Of a DNA stretch of 64,000 nt, positions 41,742 to 49,100 are shown in pieces. The notes below the pieces were generated by a model that had not been told where the DNA came from, ran no database searches, and was given only the letters and a program-made list of their open reading frames with translations. The DNA is taken from contig CAJTME010000002.1 of NCBI GenBank assembly GCA_910577315.1, positions 62,001 through 126,000 on the forward strand, in the 5' to 3' direction. Position numbers and translations under genes: made by a program. The stretch is from an uncultured Muribaculaceae bacterium. GTDB taxonomy: Bacteria; Bacteroidota; Bacteroidia; Bacteroidales; Muribaculaceae. The first letter of the stretch is position 1. Each line of letters starts with the position of its first letter.

Positions 41742-43011
41742 CCGCACGGTGGCGCCCCCCACGACCCCTTTCAGCCACATCAGCCTCCCCGCCGAGACGG
41801 TCGAGACGCTCCCAAACGGTGTTGAGTTCCATGTCGTTAATACCGGCGAGCAGCCGATTTCACGGCTGTCGCTGTTCTGGGACGGCGGTACGCTGGATTC
41901 CACCAATCCATGCGTGCCCGGCCTTATGGTCGAGGCGATGCGCGGCTCGACAACCGGCCTCACTGGCGCGGAGATAGACGATGCGGTGGATTTCAACGGC
42001 GGGCGCCTCGCCGGCCGGGCTGCCGATCACTACACGGGGCTTGACCTCATATCCCTTAATTCGCGCCTCGGCGATTTGCTCCCCGTGTTGGGCGAGATAG
42101 CCACCAATGCCGATTTTCCCGAGGAGGCCGTCGGCGTTCCGGCGCGCAAAGCCTCGGCCAACAGGGCGTTGCAGTTGTCAAAGGTGTCATACCGGGCCGC
42201 CACGCGTGTGCGGCAGGCCATGCAAGGTGCCGGGCATCCGGCATCGCGGGTGGCCATGCCCGACGATTTCCTGGCCGTCACCCCTGCGGAAGTGCGCCGG
42301 GCCTACTCGTCCATGTGTTCATGCCGGAAGCACGCGTTTCTGGGCGGAAGTTTTGACGAAACTACAATCGGGCGTGTGCGTGAGTTTCTTGAATCCCTTC
42401 CGGCATCCGGGCAGTCTCCGATATTGGTGCAGCCGTATTCGCCCGAAGGGGTAGGGCGTTTCTTTGACGAGATGCCCGACGCAAAGCAGTCGGCGGTGTC
42501 GATGGCCCTTCCCGCCATAGGACGTAACCACCCCGATTACATAGCGTTGCGGTTGGCCGTCATGGCGCTCGGTGGCTATTTCGGCAGCCGCCTCATGAGC
42601 AATATCCGCGAGGAAAAAGGCCTGACCTACGGCATCAACGCAGCCCTGCTCGGCAACCGGGAGGGCGCATACATGGAAATAGACGCCCAATGCGACGCCC
42701 GCAGCGTAGAAGCGGTGGTGGAGGAGACCCGACGCGAAATACTCGACCTGCGCTCAAATCCTCCGCGCGGCGCCGAGCTGAACCGCCTCAGGCTTAACGC
42801 ATGGTCGGCGCTGGCTTCGGCGACGGATTCGTCGTTCGGCATACTCGACCATTACATCACCAGGCTGCTTGTGGGCACTCCCGCCGATTATTTCCGCATG
42901 CAGCTTGATGAGCTGGAAAAACTCACCCCCGACCGCATAGCCGAGGTGGCCACAAGTTATCTCGACCCCGCGATGCTGCGTGTGAGCGTCTGCGGCGCGG
43001 CCGGTGTTTAG
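41731..43011 (+). CDS. M16-family peptidase homologue without zinc site
   Basis: A 426-residue protein with the two-lobe fold of mitochondrial-processing-peptidase relatives. In the N-terminal half the zinc motif HxxEH is replaced by LMVEA (65-69): the glutamate is kept but both histidines are lost, so peptidase activity is not expected. The C-terminal half keeps LMSNIREEKGLTYGI, the substrate-binding R/Y region of M16 proteins. Inactive M16 subunits usually pair with an active one; none is encoded nearby. It overlaps kdsB by 11 bases and therefore belongs to the same operon. Confidence 0.82.
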   Translation: MAVDRTVAPPTTPFSHISLPAETVETLPNGVEFHVVNTGEQPISRLSLFWDGGTLDSTNPCVPGLMVEAMRGSTTGLTGAEIDDAVDFNGGRLAGRAADHYTGLDLISLNSRLGDLLPVLGEIATNADFPEEAVGVPARKASANRALQLSKVSYRAATRVRQAMQGAGHPASRVAMPDDFLAVTPAEVRRAYSSMCSCRKHAFLGGSFDETTIGRVREFLESLPASGQSPILVQPYSPEGVGRFFDEMPDAKQSAVSMALPAIGRNHPDYIALRLAVMALGGYFGSRLMSNIREEKGLTYGINAALLGNREGAYMEIDAQCDARSVEAVVEETRREILDLRSNPPRGAELNRLRLNAWSALASATDSSFGILDHYITRLLVGTPADYFRMQLDELEKLTPDRIAEVATSYLDPAMLRVSVCGAAGV

Positions 43012-43124
43012 GGTAATTTAAGGCTGTTAAGGTATTGTTTGCAAAAACATCGCCGCTTTGCGAAATAGTTTTAAATTTAAACCTTATTAACCCGAAAACG
43101 AGAGTGATATTGGATACGGCTGAT

Positions 43125-43132
43125 TATTTTTG
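43125..43132 (+). promoter_or_regulatory. -7 element of the htrA-like gene
   Basis: TATTTTTG, 32 bases before the ATG. The -33 position has no clear TTTG. Confidence 0.5.
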
Positions 43133-43164
43133 CACAAAAATTCATCATAACTAAGGTAAACCCT

Positions 43165-44631
43165 ATGCAAAAACAGCTTATTCTCCTCTCTCTCGCATTT
43201 GGAACCGGGCTGGCCGCATGTGCCCAGCAAACCCCGGTGGCAGGTCGCGTGATTTCTCAGGAAGATTTCATAAACGCTGCCGAATCGACCGTCAACGGCG
43301 TTGTGTCGGTCAAGAGTTTCGTGACTCCGCGCCAGCAGCAATACCGCGGCAACGGCGGATACGACCCATTTTTTGACGATCCGATGTTTCAGTACTTTTT
43401 CGGAGTGCCGTCGCAACCCCGCCGCCAGCAGCCCCGCCAGCAGGAAGAACCCGAACAGCGCCAGGCCGGTCTCGGTTCGGGCGTGATCATCTCGGATGAC
43501 GGATACATCGTCACCAACAATCACGTGATTGACGGTGCCGAGCGCCTCGAGGTGACCCTGAACGACAATCGCAACTTCACCGCCACCATCGTCGGCGCCG
43601 ACCCCGTCACCGACCTTGCCCTGATAAAAATCGACGCGCCCAACCTGCACGTCATTCCGATGGGCAACAGCGAGGACCTGCACGTTGGCGAATGGGTGCT
43701 CGCCGTGGGCAATCCATTCGGCTTCACCTCTACGGTGACCTCGGGCATCGTGAGTGCGAAAGCCCGAAATATTTCTACGACCACCCAAAGCCCGTCGAGC
43801 GGCGGAATCGAGGCGTATATCCAGACCGATGCCGCCGTCAACCGCGGGAATTCGGGCGGAGCCCTGGTTAATCTGTCGGGCGAGCTTGTCGGTATAAACA
43901 CCGCCATTTATTCCCAGACCGGCACCTATGCCGGATGCTCGTTCGCCATCCCGACTTCAATCGTGCAAAAAGTCGTTGGCGACCTTAAGCAGTTCGGTAC
44001 GGTACAGCGCGCTTTCCTCGGCATATCGTTTGTGGAACTCTCTCCCGAATTCATCGCAAAGGAAGGATTGAAGGGCGTTACGCGCGGCATCTACGTGGCT
44101 GAGGTGCAGGACCGCACCGCCGCTAAGGAAGCCGGTCTTGTCAAAGGCGACGTAATCACCCATATCAACGGCGCGGAAGTCGTAAGCACCGGCAGCCTGC
44201 AGGAAGTGCTGGCGCGATGCAGCCCCGGCGACCGAATCCGCATCACCTATGTGCGCGACGGCAAGACGGCCAATGTCGATGTGACCCTGCGCAACCGCGA
44301 CGGCAAGACATCCGTCACCACACCCGAAACGGCAATGGGTATTCTCGGCGCGACATTTGAGAAAGCGTCCGACGAACTGCTCGAGAAACTGGAAATCTCG
44401 CGTGGCGTGCAGGTGAGCATCACCGACAATAGCGGGCGCTTCCATGAAGCCGGAATATCCGATGGCTTCATCATCACCTCGGTGAACAACATGAAGGTGT
44501 CCAAGCCCGAGGACATTGAAAAAATCTTCGACGCCATACGTGCCCTTCCCGCCGGCGAGGAGAAGGTGATGTTCATCTCCGGCTACTATCCCACAGGCAA
44601 AGCAAAATACTATGCGGTGGATTTGAACTAA
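43165..44631 (+). CDS. DegP/HtrA-family periplasmic serine protease
   Basis: Degrades or refolds damaged envelope proteins. The 488 residues have a signal peptide with a possible lipobox-like end (GLAACAQ, about 15-21), a Gln/Pro-rich insert (about 50-100), a trypsin-like domain with His in NNHVID (about 119), Asp in DLALIKID (about 151) and Ser in GNSGGAL (about 229), all three present, and two PDZ domains (about 275-365 and 385-480). A typical Do family length. The stop codon overlaps that of the convergent helicase gene by 4 bases, and no terminator lies between them. Confidence 0.95.
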   Translation: MQKQLILLSLAFGTGLAACAQQTPVAGRVISQEDFINAAESTVNGVVSVKSFVTPRQQQYRGNGGYDPFFDDPMFQYFFGVPSQPRRQQPRQQEEPEQRQAGLGSGVIISDDGYIVTNNHVIDGAERLEVTLNDNRNFTATIVGADPVTDLALIKIDAPNLHVIPMGNSEDLHVGEWVLAVGNPFGFTSTVTSGIVSAKARNISTTTQSPSSGGIEAYIQTDAAVNRGNSGGALVNLSGELVGINTAIYSQTGTYAGCSFAIPTSIVQKVVGDLKQFGTVQRAFLGISFVELSPEFIAKEGLKGVTRGIYVAEVQDRTAAKEAGLVKGDVITHINGAEVVSTGSLQEVLARCSPGDRIRITYVRDGKTANVDVTLRNRDGKTSVTTPETAMGILGATFEKASDELLEKLEISRGVQVSITDNSGRFHEAGISDGFIITSVNNMKVSKPEDIEKIFDAIRALPAGEEKVMFISGYYPTGKAKYYAVDLN

Positions 44632-46634
44632 TTCCCTCTCAGCTTCCGGGCTTGATTACGGTGGCGGGCGGCCTGTTCAGGGTCGTCCGCCACTTCGTAT
44701 GCGTCGGCCAGCGCGTCATGGATTTCAGGTGCCTTGGGATTGATTCTCTGCGCCTTTTTCAAATAGTGGAGGGCGTTTGACAGATCCCCTATGGCCAGGA
44801 ACAGCGACCCAAGCTCGTATGGCGCCTCATAGCGTTCATATTCGCGGGCCGCCTTGCCGAGAAGGTCCATGGCTTCTTCCTGGGCACCGTTCTGGATGTA
44901 TGCCCGTCCGAGTCCCACTTTCGCATCATAGTTGTGAGGATTGAGCGACAGGGCTTTTTTGAAGTTCGCTATTGCGGGGTCTGCGTCCCACCCTTCGTCG
45001 AGGCAGTTTCGGCCGAGTATGACAAATTCTCCGGAAAGGGCGTTCAGCGTGTCCTGCATGGCTGCCACCCTTGCCTCCAGCTCCGCCACCCTGCGCCGTG
45101 GTGCCGTCAGCGCGTAAAGTTTTTGGGTGATGGCCTTGCGGACGGTACGGTTTCCGAGGACAGGCCGCAACGCCGATGCCTCGGCAAAGGTTTCCACAGC
45201 CAGCGCGTAATCCCCCTTGTTGAAGGCGCCGGCAGCCTCGGCATAAAGCTGGTCGGCGCGGGCCGATTCCATGGCTCCGTTCACCCTGCGCGGATTGTTG
45301 AATTCCCTGGCAAAGCGCAGCACGTGGGCGTTGACGTAGATGTCGCTCTCGCGCAGTGGCGATGCCAGCGTTATTCCTTCAAGCGATGTGCAGCGGCTCA
45401 GGGCAACGTAACTTTGGCCGCCCGTGAACGCTCCCTGTCCCACATCTATTATTATCTTCTTGAACGTGAGGCCCTGGCTTTTGTGTATCGTCAGCGCCCA
45501 TGCGAGTTTGACGGGATATTGCTTGAACGAACCCTTCAGGTGTTCGGTGACGGCCTTCGACTCCTCGTCATAGCGATACTCGACGTTTCCCCACATTTCG
45601 GGTTCGATGGTGTGTATCTCGCCGTTTTCCAGCTCGATGCGAAGTTCATTTGCCGACAGGGTGTGTACGCGCCCCAGGGTGCCGTTCACCCAGCGTTTGT
45701 CCATGTCGTTGCGTATGAACACCACCTGCGCGCCGATTTTAAGGGTGAGGAGGCGGTCGGTGGGGTAGGATGATTCCGGGAAATCATCCTTGACTTCGGC
45801 CTCGAACGTGAGTGGTGGCGATTTGAGCTCGGCCAGATGCGATTCGTTTATGAAATCCACAATCTCGCGCCGTGTGGCGATTGTCATCGTCATGTCGCCC
45901 TTTCCGCCGATGCGGGCCGAGGCAACGGCGTCCCGGTCGACGCGGGCGTTTATGGTCATCAGGTCGGTCTTTTCCGGCATTCCGGCGCGCACCCGGTCGA
46001 GCATCGAGATGAATTCCGAGTCGGTCTGGCGGTAGACCTTGCGCAACTCGATCGGCACGAGGTCTATCTCGGTGAAGACGCGTGCCGAGAAGAAAAAGAA
46101 CCCTGAGTAGGCATTTCGCAGAATCTCGCGTGCCTGGGTTGTCACCACCGGCTCGAGCTGGAAAACATCGCCCACCATCAGCAGTTGCTTGCCTCCGAAC
46201 GGCTGCCGTTCGTTACGGCAATAGTAGCGCAGCAGTTTGTCGATGAAGTCGATGGTATCCGCCCTCACCATCGAAATCTCGTCAATGATTATGAGATCGA
46301 GTTCCCTCAGCAGTTTTACGAACTGTTTGGAATACTTCATGCGCTTGCCGAGCCGTTCCCGCGAGAATTCGGGGTCGTCGGGCATCAGTGGTTTGAACGG
46401 CAGGTGAAAAAATGAATGTAGGGTCTGTCCGCCTACATTTACGGCTGCTATGCCGGTAGGGGCCAGCACCACATATTTTTTCTTTGTCGTCTTCGTGATA
46501 TATTTCAGGAACGTGGATTTGCCTGTACCGGCTTTGCCTGTCATGAAGACTGACGAATTGGTATAGGCAATCAACGCCTCGATTTGCTTGAACTCGGGGT
46601 TGTCAAGGTCTATGTCTTTAATCGCATCATCCAT
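44628..46634 (-). CDS. Pif1/RecD-like helicase with C-terminal TPR domain
   Basis: A 5'-3' superfamily 1B DNA helicase. From the ATG at 46634 it has 668 residues: Walker A MTGKAGTGKSTFLK (about 31-44), Walker B LIIIDEISMV (about 114-123), GDVFQLEPV (motif III), the later motif LAWALTIHKSQGLTFKKIIID (about 382-402) and YVALSRCTSLEGI. After the helicase core (about 455) comes a tetratricopeptide region (about 460-668; ANFKKALSLNPHNYDAKVGLGRAYIQNGAQEEA). Pif1-type helicases fused to TPRs suggest protein partners. The upstream in-frame ATG at 46670 translates a repeat array and lies before the -7 element, so it is rejected. Confidence 0.9.
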   Translation of the reverse strand: MDDAIKDIDLDNPEFKQIEALIAYTNSSVFMTGKAGTGKSTFLKYITKTTKKKYVVLAPTGIAAVNVGGQTLHSFFHLPFKPLMPDDPEFSRERLGKRMKYSKQFVKLLRELDLIIIDEISMVRADTIDFIDKLLRYYCRNERQPFGGKQLLMVGDVFQLEPVVTTQAREILRNAYSGFFFFSARVFTEIDLVPIELRKVYRQTDSEFISMLDRVRAGMPEKTDLMTINARVDRDAVASARIGGKGDMTMTIATRREIVDFINESHLAELKSPPLTFEAEVKDDFPESSYPTDRLLTLKIGAQVVFIRNDMDKRWVNGTLGRVHTLSANELRIELENGEIHTIEPEMWGNVEYRYDEESKAVTEHLKGSFKQYPVKLAWALTIHKSQGLTFKKIIIDVGQGAFTGGQSYVALSRCTSLEGITLASPLRESDIYVNAHVLRFAREFNNPRRVNGAMESARADQLYAEAAGAFNKGDYALAVETFAEASALRPVLGNRTVRKAITQKLYALTAPRRRVAELEARVAAMQDTLNALSGEFVILGRNCLDEGWDADPAIANFKKALSLNPHNYDAKVGLGRAYIQNGAQEEAMDLLGKAAREYERYEAPYELGSLFLAIGDLSNALHYLKKAQRINPKAPEIHDALADAYEVADDPEQAARHRNQARKLRGN

Positions 46635-46642
46635 TTCGGGTG

Positions 46643-46650
46643 CAAAGATA
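46643..46650 (-). promoter_or_regulatory. -7 element of the helicase gene
   Basis: Minus strand TATCTTTG, only 8 bases before the ATG at 46634; the leader would be about 4 bases. Confidence 0.6.
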
Positions 46651-46780
46651 GTGCACAATGCACGATTCACAATGCACGAAGCACAATTTTAATGCACGAT
46701 TCACAATGCACGATGCACGATTGCCCTCCAGTCCATGTCCTCCCAAATTGTGAATCGTGCATTGTGAATTGTGCATTAAA
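46651..46780. repeat. Degenerate AATGCACGATTCAC repeat array with inverted copy
   Basis: Three or four imperfect units of AATGCACGATTCAC run from 46651 to 46722, and a reverse-complement block lies at 46746-46778. The 33-base arms 46690-46722 and 46746-46778 pair with three mismatches or wobbles. The structure can end transcription of the amidase gene and sits in front of the helicase promoter. Confidence 0.7.
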
Positions 46781-46788
46781 GCAGTGCA

Positions 46789-47190
46789 TTAATTATGTTC
46801 TTTCGCGGCGTCGAAGCACGGGCAGTCTTTTCCACCGATGTCGCTGTGGGCGACGACACGTGATTCTGGAAATTCCGCCTTGAGATAGTCAATAAGGCGC
46901 TTGATGGTTTCCTTTTGGGCCTCAGTTCGTGTGTCGGCCGGTTTCCCCATGACATCCCGCCCCCCGACGTATGCCACACCGATCGAACACCTGTTAAGGC
47001 CTTTGACATGTTTGCCGATTTTGTCAATCGGCAGTCCGAATTGCAGATAACCGTCCAGTCCGATTACGAAATGATAGCCCATTGCCCCCAGGCCGTGCGA
47101 CTTGTGCCATTGTTCGAGTTCCATTACGGTCATGTCTTGCCCTGCCGGAGTTGCCGTGCAGTGTACAACTATGAAATTGATTTTGCGCAT
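46789..47190 (-). CDS. Small N-acetylmuramoyl-L-alanine amidase (Amidase_2/T7-lysozyme type)
   Basis: A 133-residue zinc amidase that cleaves the bond between muramic acid and the stem peptide. Visible features are the N-terminal IVVHCTATPAG with zinc histidine (about 8-18), GYHFVIGLDG (about 38-47) with the family tyrosine, HVKGLNRCSIGVAYVGG (about 61-77), and a C-terminal VAHSDIGGKDCPCFDA (about 112-127) with the last zinc ligands, His and Cys. There is no signal peptide, so it may be released with phage or conjugative functions or act in recycling. It resembles amidases in Bacteroidota mobile elements, but no integrase is near. It begins about 80 bases from the divergent tRNA gene. Confidence 0.88.
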   Translation of the reverse strand: MRKINFIVVHCTATPAGQDMTVMELEQWHKSHGLGAMGYHFVIGLDGYLQFGLPIDKIGKHVKGLNRCSIGVAYVGGRDVMGKPADTRTEAQKETIKRLIDYLKAEFPESRVVAHSDIGGKDCPCFDAAKEHN

Positions 47191-47226
47191 TTTAAATAAT
47201 TGATGTGAAAAAATCGGTTAAAAAAT

Positions 47227-47258
47227 TTGGTGGTTTGAAATAAAGGCCGTAACTTTGC
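47227..47258 (+). promoter_or_regulatory. Promoter of tRNA-Met
   Basis: TTTG (47227-47230), 20-base spacer, TAACTTTG (47251-47258), then 12 bases to the mature tRNA 5' end. Confidence 0.8.
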
Positions 47259-47270
47259 ACTCGCAAAACG

Positions 47271-47344
47271 GCGGGATAGCTCAGTTGGTTAGAGCGTCGG
47301 ATTCATAACCCGGAGGTCCCGAGTTCAATTCTCGGTCCCGCTAC
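47271..47344 (+). tRNA. tRNA-Met (CAT anticodon)
   Basis: A 74-base cloverleaf: acceptor GGCGGGA with TCCCGCT (first pair G.U), D arm GCTC...GAGC, anticodon loop TTCATAA, T arm CCGAG...CTCGG with TTCAATT, discriminator A. CCA is not encoded. The first pair is G.U rather than the C.A mismatch of initiators, so it is an elongator; a lysidine-modified tRNA-Ile with the same CAT anticodon is the alternative. A strong promoter and terminator flank it. Confidence 0.93.
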
Positions 47345-47346
47345 GA

Positions 47347-47376
47347 AAAGCTTCGGCAATAGCCGAGGCTTTTTTT
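47347..47376 (+). terminator. Terminator after tRNA-Met
   Basis: AAAAGCTTCGGC and GCCGAGGCTTTT form a 12-bp stem (one wobble) with an AATA loop, followed by a T run. Confidence 0.85.
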
Positions 47377-47485
47377 ATTACGGCTGGTGTTGCAAAATTA
47401 CAATGCGTAGTATGGTAAAAATCCAACTTTTCGCAGATGTTGCGAAAAGTTGGATTTTTTATGGCCTCGAAATGGTCGGCTGGAC

Positions 47486-48820
47486 TTAGAAAGAGAACTG
47501 TATCTGGGCTTGCAGGCGGTTGTCGTGGGCCGATGTGCGGTCCCATGTGCAGCGCCGTCCCCACACATATTCTATGCCGCACGACAGATAGGGGGTGATG
47601 TCGTAGAAACAGTTTGCCGCAGCATAAAGGGCATATTTGTAATTATCTGTGGAAGTTTCTGTGGTGGTGGCATATTCGTCCACATGCCATATCCTTGCTT
47701 CGGAGAACATGGCGTTGAAGCTCAGTTTGCTGGTGGCTTTGACGGTCGCTCCGACAACCAGTCCCATCATCGGCCGGGCAATCAGCTTGCCAGGGTCGCC
47801 GTCGGCCGGAGTGTATGACAACGGTTTGCCAGCGATGTCCTGAATATAGTTGGCAATGCCTTTGCCCCAGATGCCCTGGAAGCAGAACGACAGGGCCTCC
47901 ATCGGAGTCACGTTGCCCGACAGCATTATGCCTCCTCCGACGGTGTGGCGACGCTTGTCGGCCAGAAAATCACGATAGGAGATGCGGCGGAAGACGCCCG
48001 AAAGCCGAAGTCGGTTTCCTTCCGAGAACTGATATTGAATCCATGCCGGGATGTCGGGCATCATCTGCTCGACATCGGTCGAGATGGTCTGAGTGTTGTA
48101 GTAGTCTGCGTAGTCATGTCCACGGTAAATGCCGTTTGATGAGTAGTAAGATGGCATTTCCAAGCCGATGGCGCATTGGAACCCACCGATTGACGGCGAT
48201 TTATAGCTGACCTGATAGGTGGTAGTGCCAACTTCTCCCGAAGGGCCTTCGGGGTCGATTGTCGGCGGCTGGCAGGCGTCGCCGTCCTGCAGCATCGTCT
48301 GCATTTCGCCGGCCGAGAATCCGCGCCATGATATGTAGGCGCGCTTTAGCTTGATTTGAGAGCTCATGCCGTTGGTGCCAAGCTTAAGGTATGCTGTAAC
48401 GGCGTTCTTTGTGCCGCCGAAGCCCACGATGGTGAAATCGAGATAGGAGGTGAGCGGATTGATGAACCAGTCGGCCTTGTGGTCGCGCACGGCCGGAACC
48501 GGGATTGCCCCGGTGGTGAAGTCGATGCCTCCGCCGTCGGCGTTATAAAGGTTGTTGCCAATATCGGCGCCTCCGATTATGTTTACGGCTCCGCCGATGG
48601 TCATGATGAACTTGTTGTCAGTCGAATGGACGGCAAACTTCGGGGTAGGGGCGAGGCCCGGTTCGGATGGGCGGGCGTCCTCGACCATTTTTTTCACGTC
48701 GCCTTTAAGCTTGATGAATTCGAGACGCGAGGCGTTGTTGCCTTCGAGCGATGTGCTGTCGGCCTGGGCGAATGCCGTCGGAGTGGCCATGAGCAAGGCC
48801 GGAATTAACAAATTTTTCAT
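47486..48820 (-). CDS. Putative outer-membrane porin
   Basis: From the ATG at 48820 the protein has 444 residues, with a signal peptide (about 1-18, ending FAQA), a short N-terminal helical stretch (LEFIKLKGDVKKMVEDARP), and then a barrel with alternating strands (FIMTIGGAVNIIGGADIG, YLDFTIVGFGGTKNAVTAYLKLG, LRLSGVFRRISYRDF) ending in QAQIQFSF, with the terminal phenylalanine of outer-membrane proteins. It resembles DcaP-type porins. The solute is unknown. The longer frame to 49015 adds 65 residues without signal-peptide character and overlaps the promoter of the divergent gene, so it was not used. Confidence 0.78.
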   Translation of the reverse strand: MKNLLIPALLMATPTAFAQADSTSLEGNNASRLEFIKLKGDVKKMVEDARPSEPGLAPTPKFAVHSTDNKFIMTIGGAVNIIGGADIGNNLYNADGGGIDFTTGAIPVPAVRDHKADWFINPLTSYLDFTIVGFGGTKNAVTAYLKLGTNGMSSQIKLKRAYISWRGFSAGEMQTMLQDGDACQPPTIDPEGPSGEVGTTTYQVSYKSPSIGGFQCAIGLEMPSYYSSNGIYRGHDYADYYNTQTISTDVEQMMPDIPAWIQYQFSEGNRLRLSGVFRRISYRDFLADKRRHTVGGGIMLSGNVTPMEALSFCFQGIWGKGIANYIQDIAGKPLSYTPADGDPGKLIARPMMGLVVGATVKATSKLSFNAMFSEARIWHVDEYATTTETSTDNYKYALYAAANCFYDITPYLSCGIEYVWGRRCTWDRTSAHDNRLQAQIQFSF

Positions 48821-48960
48821 AGGAGGATGTTTATATGTGTTAAAAACAAACAATGTCCACGCAAGGTTCTCCGGGGTGTATAAACTATGTGCCGTATTTG
48901 ACGTTTGTAAATGTTCGGGGAGCAAAAACGAGACTTTTTGTGTATTTTTTCTTGAAAATG

Positions 48961-48992
48961 TTTGCATTTGGACACTTGATGTATTAACTTTG
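48961..48992 (+). promoter_or_regulatory. Promoter of the secreted T9SS-type protein gene at 49 kb
   Basis: TTTG (48961-48964), 20-base spacer, TAACTTTG (48985-48992). A leader of about 84 bases runs to the ATG at 49081, the start that would be used if the reading frame were intact. Confidence 0.78.
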
Positions 48993-49100
48993 CGCTGTAA
49001 AAACTGATGCTTCAAAAACCTTGCGGGTTAAATTTTATCGTTTCCCGCACATATCATCATTATTAATAATAGTTTTTTCTATGAAAAAATTTACTCGCTT

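Noticed and set aside
46651..46780. Possible CRISPR array
   Set aside because: The units are imperfect, touch one another without unique spacers of even length, and no cas gene is in the window.
46789..47400. Prophage or integrative element at tRNA-Met
   Set aside because: An amidase beside a tRNA gene is suggestive, but no integrase, structural or conjugation gene and no repeat of the tRNA 3' end were found.
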